The position numbers and the translations under genes are program-made. From an uncultured bacterium (GTDB lineage: Bacteria > Hydrogenedentota > Hydrogenedentia > Hydrogenedentales > CAITNO01), in assembly GCA_937923585.1 (NCBI GenBank), contig CALDSM010000434.1, positions 1 through 8,855 of the forward strand: DNA of 8,855 nucleotides, in the 5' to 3' direction. Positions 1 to 6,588 of the stretch are shown piece after piece (position 1 is the first letter of the stretch; every line of letters begins with the position of its first letter). The notes under the pieces were generated by a model. The model ran no database searches and had not been told where the DNA came from. It saw nothing but the letters and a program-made list of their open reading frames with translations.

Positions 1-47
1 ACGAGATCTGATCGTGACTGGAGTTCAGACGTGTGCTCTTCCGATCT
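1..47. other. Illumina TruSeq index adapter (non-biological contig-end contamination)
   Basis: Bases 14-47 match the 34-nt Illumina multiplexing read-2 adapter, beginning GTGACTGGAG and ending GCTCTTCCGATCT. They are preceded by ACGAGAT (1-7), the end of the P7 sequence, and by a 6-nt index CTGATC (8-13). The reverse complement of the index, GATCAG, is the one I recall as TruSeq index 9. Genomic sequence therefore starts at 48. The coding frame on the minus strand runs straight into the adapter, so the real 3' part of that gene is missing. Confidence 0.98.
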
Positions 48-574
48 TGGATGTAGTCGCTGGCGACCCCGGAGTAATTGCCTGCCGCGTCGCGGTACTG
101 GACACGGATGGTATTGTACGTGTCCGCCGGTCCGGGAAGGGTATAGGCGCGGGCGGTCGCCGCTGGTTCCCATAGGGTCCATGTCTTGCCGTCCGTGCTG
201 AAGCGCATGGAGGTTACGCCGGACCCTCCCGTGTCCGACCAGGTCAGGGCAAGGGTGGCCGACAGGCTGGTGGCGTTCTGGGCTCCGCCGTTGATGACTA
301 TCGCGCCCACCGGCGGTGTTGTGTCCACGCGAATGTAGCTGCTGAACACGGCGGAACGGTTGTTGGCGTTGTCGAGGAACTGGACGCGAACCGTCTTGTA
401 TCCCTCCCCCGCCGGCAATGTGTAGGCCCGGGTTGCCTGGAGCGGCTCCCATGCCGTCCAGTTCGCACCGTTGTCACTGAAGCGCATGCGCACCGCATTG
501 GAGGACCAGGTCAGCGTCAGGGTGACATCGGGGCTCTTGGTGGCCAGTGCGCCCCGGTTGATGACGACGGAGCC
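48..574 (-). repeat. Tandem Ig-like protein repeat, two units of about 89 codons
   Basis: Inside the modular secreted protein, unit 1 runs from 574 to 308 and unit 2 from 307 to the adapter at 48. Shared landmarks are G-x-V/I-V-I-N-x-G-A at the start, MRFS-D-G--WT-WEP in the middle, TRAYTLP or ARAYTLP next, then (R/V)VQ(F/Y)(L/R)D(N/A)A(N/G)N and a closing SYI or DYI. The linker VDTTPPV separates the units. The second unit stops one codon short of where the next linker would begin, so more copies probably followed in the genome. Such repeats are common stalk or spacer modules in bacterial surface proteins. Confidence 0.85.
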
Positions 575-1467
575 GGTGATGACGGGCTGTGCGCCCCTGG
601 ACACGACCATCAACACCGCGGTGCCGGGCGCCACCGACAACCCTGCGGACGGCGTCTGGCTGATGACGGTGCCGGCGGGCGCCGTTGCGCTGTATTCCTG
701 CGTGATGGAGCCGACCACCAGGCTTGCGCCGACAAGCGCTGCGGACGCGGCTGCCTGGGGCTGGCCCACCACATCAGGCACGGGTACGTTGGCTGTTCCC
801 GACACCGTCGGCCCCGGGTCCGTGGTGATGCCGTCGCCGTTCTGCGCCGTGACGGCGAAGGAATAGGTCGCGCCCGGGGTGAGCCCGTTGACGGTCACAG
901 AACCCCATGCGGCGGCTGTCTGGTACAGCGGAGACCCGCCAAGGCTTCCGTCCGCCTGAACCCACGCGCCCAAGGTGGTGCATTCCATGGCGTACAACGT
1001 ATGCGCCGGGTTTCCATCAATTGCCCCCACGGCGACCGCGAAGGCCGGGTCTGTCTTGATCACCGGTTCGACTGGGGTGGCGGCAAGGGTCCAGGCCGTT
1101 ATTGTGCCGGTCCTGGCGCTTTCCCCGTAGAGGTTCACTGCGGCTACCTGGAACGAGTACAGGGAATTGGCCGCCAAACCGGACCTCGACCAGGAAACGG
1201 CATCAGTGGGGGCGATTGTGCTGTGTGTGGACGGCGTTTCAGTCCCCGGTCCGCTCCATATCATGAAGCCGGTTTCATCGGAAGACCTGTCCTGCCAGGA
1301 CCAGAGAATACGGGTGCTGGATAATGCCGAAGCCGCCGGATTTGCCGGCGCGGCCGGGGGGTGTCGGACGCCGCGGCCATCAAGGCAAACAAGAGCATTC
1401 CCAGCATAAGGGGAAGCAGCATCCGACAGTTGACATTACCGGTTTTGACCAACCCTGCCTTGCCCAT
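48..1467 (-). CDS. Secreted modular protein: signal peptide, 2 FN3-like domains, PASTA, tandem Ig-like repeats; 3' truncated, apparent frameshift
   Basis: The start is the ATG at 1467-1465, preceded at 6 bases by AAGGAGA. The N-terminus is a clear signal peptide (hydrophobic core MLLPLMLGMLLFALMAAA). The start frame then degenerates into an Arg-rich tail and stops at 1261. From about 1355 the neighbouring frame stays open to the adapter and reads as real protein. It holds an FN3-like domain (about 1355-1080, LSSTRILWSWQDRSSDETGF and later LYSFQVAAVN), a second FN3-like domain (about 1075-790, GLTPGATYSFAVTAQNGDG), a PASTA domain (about 784-593, VPDVVGQ at its start and GTVISQTPSAG inside) and two Ig-like repeats (574-48). 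One extra base in the G6 run 1356-1361 would join signal peptide and body, giving about 473 visible residues. The body frame has no ATG of its own before the run. The family is typically extracellular and binding or adhesive; no catalytic domain is visible. The frameshift could be an assembly error or a true lesion. Confidence 0.85.
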
Positions 1468-1473
1468 TAATGA

Positions 1474-1480
1474 TCTCCTT
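1474..1480 (-). promoter_or_regulatory. Ribosome binding site for the modular secreted protein
   Basis: AAGGAGA on the minus strand, 6 bases before the ATG at 1467. It fixes the start and shows that the signal-peptide frame is the translated one, which is why the later frame change matters. Confidence 0.8.
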
Positions 1481-1579
1481 GTTTCGGCCGCCCCGGTGTT
1501 GTGGGGGCTTGGGGCATTTCAAGAAAAGAAGTCCGTTGTGCAACATATTCAGTATGCACGCAAATCATATTTTTAGTAG

Positions 1580-1603
1580 CCCGCAAAACGCAGTCTTTGC
1601 GGG
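1580..1603. promoter_or_regulatory. Inverted repeat upstream of the modular protein gene
   Basis: CCCGCAAA (1580-1587) and TTTGCGGG (1596-1603) form an 8-bp perfect stem with an 8-base loop. It lies about 115 bases upstream of the minus-strand ATG at 1467. It sits just before a minus-strand TATGAT (1569-1564), where a -35 element or operator would be expected. No convincing -35 hexamer was found at the right distance, so operator or leader hairpin are both open. Confidence 0.4.
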
Positions 1604-1945
1604 GGAAATACCGGATTCCTTCATTGAATTATGGAGGGAGGGGGGCGTTGAGGGCCGTGGGGGGCTCGCCGGCAATGCCGCCGCGTTCTGGAAGTGCAGG
1701 AAAGTCCCGGAAAATGGGTCTTCTGTGAAGGCGACCGTAAGGAATCGGGTCTTTGCCGGGCTTGAAAACTCCGGAGAAGGGCTATCGTCCAAGACCATTT
1801 GCCGACATGCCGGAACACTGTCCACTCTGCACAGCTCCAGCCCCCGAATCGAACCCTTGAGAATTGTCCAGAAACCTACATTGCCCGATGTCGGCTTCAC
1901 CGCTGTTTGAATGTTAACATACATTATTCACTTTTGCAAAATAGA

Positions 1946-1973
1946 TTGTCAAAGAATAGTGTAAGTATGTAAT
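1946..1973 (+). promoter_or_regulatory. Candidate sigma-70-type promoter in AT-rich patch
   Basis: TTGTCA (1946-1951, one mismatch to TTGACA), a 16-base spacer, then TGTAAT (1968-1973, one mismatch to TATAAT). It lies in the only long AT-rich stretch (about 1905-1980) of this region and points toward the GH127-like gene at 2270. Transcription from here would give a leader of almost 300 bases containing the palindromic element at 2025-2093. The motif pair is seen; its activity is inferred. Confidence 0.45.
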
Positions 1974-2024
1974 TAATACAGGATTCTACGGATGCCTGGG
2001 GGCGCTCCACGGCTTTTTCCGGGC

Positions 2025-2093
2025 GGGAAACACACGGCGGGCCACCCGCATCAAGCCCCCGGCTAAAGCCGGGAGCTTGATGCGGCGTTTCCC
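2025..2093. repeat. Large nested palindrome (REP/MITE-like or leader hairpin)
   Basis: The core is 2046-2085. CCGCATCAAGC (2046-2056) pairs with GCTTGATGCGG (2075-2085), and CCCGGC (2058-2063) pairs with GCCGGG (2068-2073), with one C/A mismatch and a TAAA loop. This is a 17-bp stem. Outside it GGGAAAC (2025-2031) pairs with GTTTCCC (2087-2093), leaving a 14-base bulge (2032-2045) on the left side only. The GGCTAAAGCC-centred core resembles dispersed palindromic repeats found in many bacterial genomes. It could equally act as a leader or attenuator hairpin for the gene at 2270. No T-run follows, so a classic terminator is unlikely. Confidence 0.75.
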
Positions 2094-2256
2094 TATTTGG
2101 GGTCGGGCGAACCTGGGACGGTATAAACGCACGGTCATGTTTCCCTTCCCCAAGAGACTCCTCCGGTTGAAGCCCGCATACGTGCCCTGCTTAAATGCAC
2201 AGCGACGGCATTCTCACCGCGACCAGAAACCGTGTCCTTTTGCGCATCCGCCGACC

Positions 2257-2263
2257 AAGGAGA
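2257..2263 (+). promoter_or_regulatory. Ribosome binding site for the GH127-like gene
   Basis: AAGGAGA, 6 bases before the ATG at 2270. It decides this start over an in-frame ATG at 2195, which would put 25 extra Arg-rich residues in front of a well-formed Tat signal peptide. Confidence 0.85.
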
Positions 2264-2269
2264 TTTGGC

Positions 2270-3910
2270 ATGATCCCAAGACCAAGCAGTCGAAGAGTCT
2301 TCCTGCAACGGAGCGCGGTTCTCGGCGCGGCGTGTCTGTCTTTTACTCGCTTTGCGTCTGGTGCGGAGACCCCGCCGAAGGAGCCCGCGAACGATGCCCT
2401 GCGCGGCGCGATGGAGCGCGTACACGGGTGCTGCCTGGCGTGGCTTAACCCGGACGAACACTTCCTGCCCACGGGCGGATATGAAACCGCGCATGACACG
2501 GGGCGGTGGTGGGACGCGATGCTGCGGTGCGAGGCTGCCATCGGTCTTCCCATACCGCAGCCGGCCGAGGAGGCGATGCTGGAGAACCTGCGGAAGATGA
2601 CCGACAATCCGGCGGCGCTGCTGACGAACGAGTTCGGCCCGCCGGGGGGCCACCGGGTCAACCTGCACAACATCCGGGAAACGCTGCTTGCCTACACGGC
2701 CCTCGTGAAGCACCGCAAGAGCGACTGGGCGCGGGGTCAGGGCCGAAAACTCATCGCGGCCATCAGCGGGCTGATCAACGCGGACGGGCAATTGGACTAC
2801 CAGCGGCTGGACGTACTGATGGAGGGAAGGCTGCTGAACAAAGACCCGATGATGGTGCCCCACGCCCCCGAAGGGCAGTGGTATGATTCGACGGGAACCA
2901 CGGGCCGCGCGATGGAGGCCATGGTATGGTTCAGCGAGGCGGCGGGCGACGCGGACGCCATGCAGCTCGCGGGACGCCTTGCCGAAGCGCATCTGCGGAA
3001 CATCATTGACCCGGGCGGCCGTGTGCGCGCGGAATTGCTTGACCCTGGCCATGTGGGCCACAACCATTCGTACTGCGGAACGCTGCGCGGGCTGCTGCTG
3101 TACGGGCTCGCCTCGGGGGAAAGGAAGTACGTGGACGCGGTGTCGAGGACGTACCGGAATGGGTTGTGGGGCACGACCATCAGCCGCTCGGGCTGGTCGC
3201 CGCACGACCTGGGTAAGGCCCGGTTTCCCAACGAGGACGGAGATCCCGTGGGCGAGCACGGGAGCTGCAGTGATGTGGTCCAGCTTGCGCTGTGGCTGGG
3301 CCTGCGCGACGGGCAGACGGATTTGCTGGACGACACGGAGCGCCTGATTCGCGCGCGGCTGCTGCCGGCGCAGATGAAGGACCCGGACAACCGCCGCAAT
3401 GACGGTGCCTGGGGCGTTTACGGCCACCCCTATGGGCGCGGGTCCATCCTCGACGTGTTCGCCGCGGTGCTGCACTGCCTGTCCGACGTGAGCAAGAACG
3501 CCGTCACCGTCACGGCGGACGGGACTGTCTCAGTCAACCTCCATTTTAGCTGCGATACGCCGGAAGCGGCGGTGCAGTCCAAACGCGGCGACGCCGCCAC
3601 GGTGGTTGTCATGCCGAAACGCAGCGTTCCGCTGCGCGTTCGTGTTCCCGCCTGGACCGCGCGGGGGTCGGTCCGGATGAGTGTGGACGAGAAGCAGTTG
3701 CCGCTGCATTGGGATGGGTCCCACCTGACGTTAGATGCGGCGCAGGTGGTGGTCGGGCGGGCGATCACGCTTCAGCACGATCTGCCCCGGACGGAAACGG
3801 TGGAGGTAATGCCCGTCAGCAAGAAGCAGTTCCGGCTGGCCTGGCAGGGCGACGAGGTCGTCGGGTGCGACCCCTGTGTGCCGATATACCCCTGCCGGGC
3901 GAAGGCGTAG
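2270..3910 (+). CDS. Tat-exported glycosidase-like protein, GH127/DUF1680-like
   Basis: 546 residues from the ATG with a strong ribosome site. Residues 7-13 read SRRVFLQ, a near-ideal twin-arginine motif followed by a hydrophobic stretch, so export by Tat is expected, to the periplasm or beyond. The body (about 40-405) is helix-rich in the manner of an alpha/alpha barrel, with GRWWDAMLRCEAAIG (78-92), LHNIRETLLAYTAL (132-145), GHVGHNHSYCGTLRGLLLYG (260-279) and GEHGSCSD (328-335). A beta-rich C-terminal part (about 408-540) contains VPLRVRVPAW (453-462), WDGSHLTL and the ending WQGDEVVGCDPCVPIYP. This order resembles beta-L-arabinofuranosidase-like GH127/DUF1680 proteins. The double Cys that ligates zinc in characterised GH127 enzymes is not evident; only E329 and C333 resemble the first half of that site. 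Substrate and even catalysis are therefore uncertain. It converges on the isomerase-like gene. Confidence 0.8.
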   Translation: MIPRPSSRRVFLQRSAVLGAACLSFTRFASGAETPPKEPANDALRGAMERVHGCCLAWLNPDEHFLPTGGYETAHDTGRWWDAMLRCEAAIGLPIPQPAEEAMLENLRKMTDNPAALLTNEFGPPGGHRVNLHNIRETLLAYTALVKHRKSDWARGQGRKLIAAISGLINADGQLDYQRLDVLMEGRLLNKDPMMVPHAPEGQWYDSTGTTGRAMEAMVWFSEAAGDADAMQLAGRLAEAHLRNIIDPGGRVRAELLDPGHVGHNHSYCGTLRGLLLYGLASGERKYVDAVSRTYRNGLWGTTISRSGWSPHDLGKARFPNEDGDPVGEHGSCSDVVQLALWLGLRDGQTDLLDDTERLIRARLLPAQMKDPDNRRNDGAWGVYGHPYGRGSILDVFAAVLHCLSDVSKNAVTVTADGTVSVNLHFSCDTPEAAVQSKRGDAATVVVMPKRSVPLRVRVPAWTARGSVRMSVDEKQLPLHWDGSHLTLDAAQVVVGRAITLQHDLPRTETVEVMPVSKKQFRLAWQGDEVVGCDPCVPIYPCRAKA

Positions 3911-3970
3911 GCGGGTGCCCTATCTTTGTCCTTGGGCCTGCTCGTTATTTGTAGTGCGGCCGCATCGATG

Positions 3971-4009
3971 CCGCTTTGGCTGTGGCCGCGTCAAAGCCAG
4001 CCAAAGCGG
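3971..4009. terminator. Stem-loop between convergent genes, possible bidirectional terminator
   Basis: CCGCTTTGGCTG (3971-3982) and CAGCCAAAGCGG (3998-4009) form a perfect 12-bp stem with a 15-base loop. It lies 60 bases past the stop of the plus-strand gene (3910) and 61 bases past the stop of the minus-strand gene (4071), i.e. midway. No T-run follows on either strand, so if it ends transcription it would not be a standard intrinsic terminator. The rest of 3911-4070 has only small palindromes (3955-3964, 3962-3971, 4036-4048). Confidence 0.55.
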
Positions 4010-4070
4010 TGTCGTCGCTGCGCTTTTCCACCGCAGTCCAAAAAGGACCGCCGCGATGAGGACACGGTGG

Positions 4071-4940
4071 CTACACGTTGCAGATGTCGTAGGCGTCGCG
4101 GAGCGACTGAATCGGATCGCTGCCCTTGGGGATGAACTCGTGGGCGAGGAAGCCGTCAAAGCCGGTCTCGACGATGGCCTCGCAGACGCGCCGGTAGTTG
4201 ATCTCCTGGGTGGCGTCTATCTCGTGGCGGCCGGGCACGCCGCCGGTGTGGTAGTGGCCGATGTAGTCCTTGTACTTGCCGATGGTTTCAATGACGTCGC
4301 CTTCCATGATCTGCATGTGGTAGACGTCGTAGAGCAGCTTGAAGTTCTTCGAGCCCAGCATGTCGCCCAGCGCCGCGCCCCAGGCGGTGTGGTCGCACAT
4401 GTAGTCCTTGTGGTCGCGCTTGCTGTTGAGCAGTTCCATGACGAGCGTGACGTTCGCCTTCTCGGCGGCCGGCAGGATTTGCTTAATCCCGGCCGCGCAG
4501 TTCTTGAGGCCCTCCTCGTCGGACATGCCTCTGCGGTTGCCCGACAGGAGAATCATGTTCTTGATGCCGAGCGCGGCGATTTTCGGAATCAATTCCTCCG
4601 ATTTCTTGACCAGATCGGCGTGGTTCGCGGGATCGGTCCAGGCGTCCTTGATGCCGCTGGGGCCGTTCGGCATGGCCACTTCGAGGCCGTTCGAGATGGC
4701 CACTGCCCAGTCGGGCTCGTCGAGCAGGTCAATGCCCTTGAGGCCTATGGCCTTGGCCTGTTTGCACAGTTCGTCGAGCGGAATCTTGCCGTAGCACCAG
4801 CGCGACACGGACTGTTTCAGCCGTCCGCCGCCCGCCGCGGGGGCGGTCTGCGCCATCGCCACCGGTCCCGCCAGTCCCGCACCCGCCAGTCCGGCCATTG
4901 CCCCCATCGCCGTTCTCCTCGAAATCCCGTGATTCGACAT
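4071..4940 (-). CDS. Tat-exported xylose-isomerase-like TIM barrel (hydroxypyruvate isomerase-like)
   Basis: 289 residues from the ATG at 4940, which has GGGAGA 8 bases upstream. An ATG at 4967 would add nine residues but has no ribosome site. Residues 7-10 are SRRT, a twin-arginine motif, followed by an Ala/Gly-rich hydrophobic stretch ending AMA at about 30, so export is likely. The rest (about 40-289) is one AP-endonuclease-2/xylose-isomerase-type barrel. Family landmarks are MELLNSK (E169), LLYDVYHMQIMEGDV (D205, H208), GHYHTGGVPGRHEID (H231, R238), QEINYRRV (E246) and HEFIPKG (E268). E169, D205, H231 and E268 are the likely metal-site residues by analogy with hydroxypyruvate isomerase. 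True hydroxypyruvate isomerases are cytoplasmic, so the exported form probably acts on another sugar-like substrate. It follows the membrane-protein gene by 30 bases and is probably its operon partner. Confidence 0.88.
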   Translation of the reverse strand: MSNHGISRRTAMGAMAGLAGAGLAGPVAMAQTAPAAGGGRLKQSVSRWCYGKIPLDELCKQAKAIGLKGIDLLDEPDWAVAISNGLEVAMPNGPSGIKDAWTDPANHADLVKKSEELIPKIAALGIKNMILLSGNRRGMSDEEGLKNCAAGIKQILPAAEKANVTLVMELLNSKRDHKDYMCDHTAWGAALGDMLGSKNFKLLYDVYHMQIMEGDVIETIGKYKDYIGHYHTGGVPGRHEIDATQEINYRRVCEAIVETGFDGFLAHEFIPKGSDPIQSLRDAYDICNV

Positions 4941-4948
4941 GGTATTCG

Positions 4949-4954
4949 TCTCCC
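4949..4954 (-). promoter_or_regulatory. Ribosome binding site deciding the isomerase-like start
   Basis: GGGAGA on the minus strand, 8 bases before the ATG at 4940. It favours this start over the ATG at 4967, which directly follows the upstream gene's stop and lacks a purine-rich site. Confidence 0.65.
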
Positions 4955-4970
4955 AGTGGTCTTGCATGTT

Positions 4971-6575
4971 TCAGTCCGGCCGGGCGGGGCTGCCATCCTG
5001 CTGCGCCGCAGTTCCGACCTTTCTCCCCGAGAATAGCAGGGCAGGCGCGGCAAACGCCAGCGCAGCGCGCATTCTGCGGTGTTCCGCCCTGCCTTTTTCC
5101 GGAACTGCCCGGGGCAGCACGAACGAAGCCGCCAGGCAGATGAAACCCAATGCGCTTTGCCCGGCCAGAAGGAGCGCGGCGGCGGCGATCATCAGTGCCA
5201 GCCACAGTGCGGCCTGCGCGCGCGGACAGGGAATGCGCAGGCGCCGCGCCCGGCGCAGGGCCAGCGCCGTGGCGGCGATGACCACCACACCCGCCGCCAG
5301 GTAGGCCGCCAGCAGCGCATAGACCATGGGGGGGACGGCACCGCCATAGCGCGGCACCATGGACGGTGCCGGCGGACGGGTCAGGTTAAGGAGGATGGCC
5401 TGTTCGCCGAGATAGGGCGCGTCGGTGGCGTTGGACAGCAGTTGGGGCAGCCCGAGGCGGCCGTTGGGCAGCGGCCAGGACATGGCCAGCATCTCCGCCG
5501 CCAGGGGATAGGCGTGGTCAAAGCGGGCGTTGGCGCGCGCGGCGGCCAGGCCGAACGCGCAGGCCGCCATGCCGTGTCCGGCGATGGACGGGCCCGCGTC
5601 CACATCGGCGTACCAGTCGCCCAGGTCCTCGCCTTTGGCAAATTCACGGAACCCCCATGCGCCCCAGCGGTACTGCCAGAAATCCCGCTCGTAGGCGTCG
5701 TACCACTTGCGGGCAAGGTCGGGCCAGAGTTCGGGGACCACGAAACAGAAATAGGAATTGGAGCAGCCGCGGGCGGGGCCGAGCAGTTCGCCCGAACCGG
5801 TGTCCGCCATATAGCCGGGCAGGCCGGCGGCATCCGCAGAATGTCCGGTGAATCCGCGCACGGCGCGTGCAAGAAAGGCGCTATGATCCGTGCCCAAGAG
5901 CAGGTCGGCGCGGCGGATGCAGGCAATGCTTTCCAGCACGTCCCCCGGATAGCATTCGCTGGGGTAATCGTTGAGGAGGCCGTGGGGGGAGGCGTCAATC
6001 TCGTTGGCCAGCGCGTTTGCCCGCTCCCGGAGCATGGGCAGATGGCGGGTCTCGCCGGTCAGGGTATGCTGCGACATGATCGCGTAGAGCTGCATGGCGC
6101 GGTAGAACACATTCTCGCGGGTCAGGTAGTTGTCGCCCCAATGCTTTCTGACCCACGCGCCGTGGCTGGGGTCCAGTACCAGCGCTGTCAGAGCGTCCAC
6201 CGCACCGCGTGCGTACTCCTTCGGAGCCACGGGGCCGACAGGAGCCTTTTCCCATTCCTGCTGTAGGGCTTCGGTGGACCACAGGTAGAAGAGCGCCCCG
6301 AAGACCGGCCACTCGGTGCCGGAGATGTTATCCGTGGAGAGCTGCGCGGCGCGGCCGGAGGCCACACGCGCCTTTGCCCACCGCTCCACTTTGGGGGAGA
6401 CGCTTCGGTGCAGGCGGAACGCGGCGCGGGGGATGTCGCCGCCCTTGATCGCCGGGTCGCGCAGGTCCAGCGCCACGCGGGCGGCCGGGTAGAAGGCGAA
6501 CCAGCCGGCCACGGCGACGGCCGCGGCGAAGTTGCCGAGCATGCAGAACCGGAGGAGGGGTGATTTGGCGTCCAT
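4971..6575 (-). CDS. Membrane-anchored protein with large extracytoplasmic domain (possibly linalool dehydratase/isomerase-like)
   Basis: 534 residues, start ATG at 6575 with AAAGGAGA 5 bases upstream. One hydrophobic segment lies near the N-terminus (about 12-34). A large soluble domain (about 40-405) follows, and then three or four hydrophobic segments (about 414-440, 453-472, 474-489, 503-516) and a short polar tail. The soluble part is helix-rich with many conserved-looking aromatic and acidic residues: GTEWPVFGALFYLWSTEAL (86-104), NVFYRAMQLYAIMSQHTLTG (155-174), LLNDYPSECYPGDV (200-213), GPARGCSNSYFCFVVPELWP (266-285), and SIAGHGMAACAFGLAAARA (330-348). The spacing recalls an alpha/alpha-barrel of the linalool dehydratase/isomerase type, with C208 and C271 as candidate functional cysteines. 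That assignment is from memory of the fold pattern and is weak. It is the first gene of a likely two-gene unit with the exported isomerase-like protein. Its promoter region is shared with the divergent regulator pair. Confidence 0.8.
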   Translation of the reverse strand: MDAKSPLLRFCMLGNFAAAVAVAGWFAFYPAARVALDLRDPAIKGGDIPRAAFRLHRSVSPKVERWAKARVASGRAAQLSTDNISGTEWPVFGALFYLWSTEALQQEWEKAPVGPVAPKEYARGAVDALTALVLDPSHGAWVRKHWGDNYLTRENVFYRAMQLYAIMSQHTLTGETRHLPMLRERANALANEIDASPHGLLNDYPSECYPGDVLESIACIRRADLLLGTDHSAFLARAVRGFTGHSADAAGLPGYMADTGSGELLGPARGCSNSYFCFVVPELWPDLARKWYDAYERDFWQYRWGAWGFREFAKGEDLGDWYADVDAGPSIAGHGMAACAFGLAAARANARFDHAYPLAAEMLAMSWPLPNGRLGLPQLLSNATDAPYLGEQAILLNLTRPPAPSMVPRYGGAVPPMVYALLAAYLAAGVVVIAATALALRRARRLRIPCPRAQAALWLALMIAAAALLLAGQSALGFICLAASFVLPRAVPEKGRAEHRRMRAALAFAAPALLFSGRKVGTAAQQDGSPARPD

Positions 6576-6588
6576 GGCGTTCTCCTTT

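Larger units (their letters stand above)
1468..2269. other. Gene-free divergent intergenic region (~800 bp)
   Basis: No convincing gene is seen on either strand. Open frames such as minus 1924-1565 and plus 1470-1910 lack domain-like composition and a good ribosome site. The stretch holds, from left to right, the ribosome site of the minus-strand gene, a hairpin at 1580-1603 near a TATGAT-like minus-strand -10 (1569-1564), an AT-rich patch at 1905-1980 with a promoter-like pair, the palindromic element 2025-2093, a weak TATAAA box (2122-2127), and the ribosome site of the GH127-like gene. The 1610-1900 part is unexplained. Confidence 0.6.

Noticed and set aside
1565..1924. Minus-strand 119-codon and overlapping plus-strand 146-codon (1470-1910) frames in the large intergenic region
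   Set aside because: Neither has a convincing ribosome site or domain-like composition. The plus frame overlaps the other gene's leader, and both look like chance open frames.
2135..3475. Long minus-strand open frame (446 codons) opposite the GH127-like gene
   Set aside because: Arg/Val/Pro-rich shadow of a GC-biased gene. It has no ribosome site or domain pattern, and the plus strand has a Tat signal and family-like motifs.
3955..3971. Adjacent NotI (GCGGCCGC) and ClaI (ATCGAT) sites, which could suggest a cloning linker
   Set aside because: Flanking sequence is continuous and natural-looking, no vector sequence is present, and such sites occur by chance in GC-rich DNA.
3876..5036. Plus-strand open frame (386 codons) opposite the isomerase-like gene
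   Set aside because: Its sequence is the antisense of the isomerase-like protein and of the convergent gap. The minus strand carries the recognisable motifs and ribosome site.
5079..6266. Plus-strand open frame (395 codons) opposite the membrane protein
   Set aside because: Antisense shadow with low-complexity Gly/Arg/Gln composition. The minus-strand reading has coherent membrane segments and a good start.
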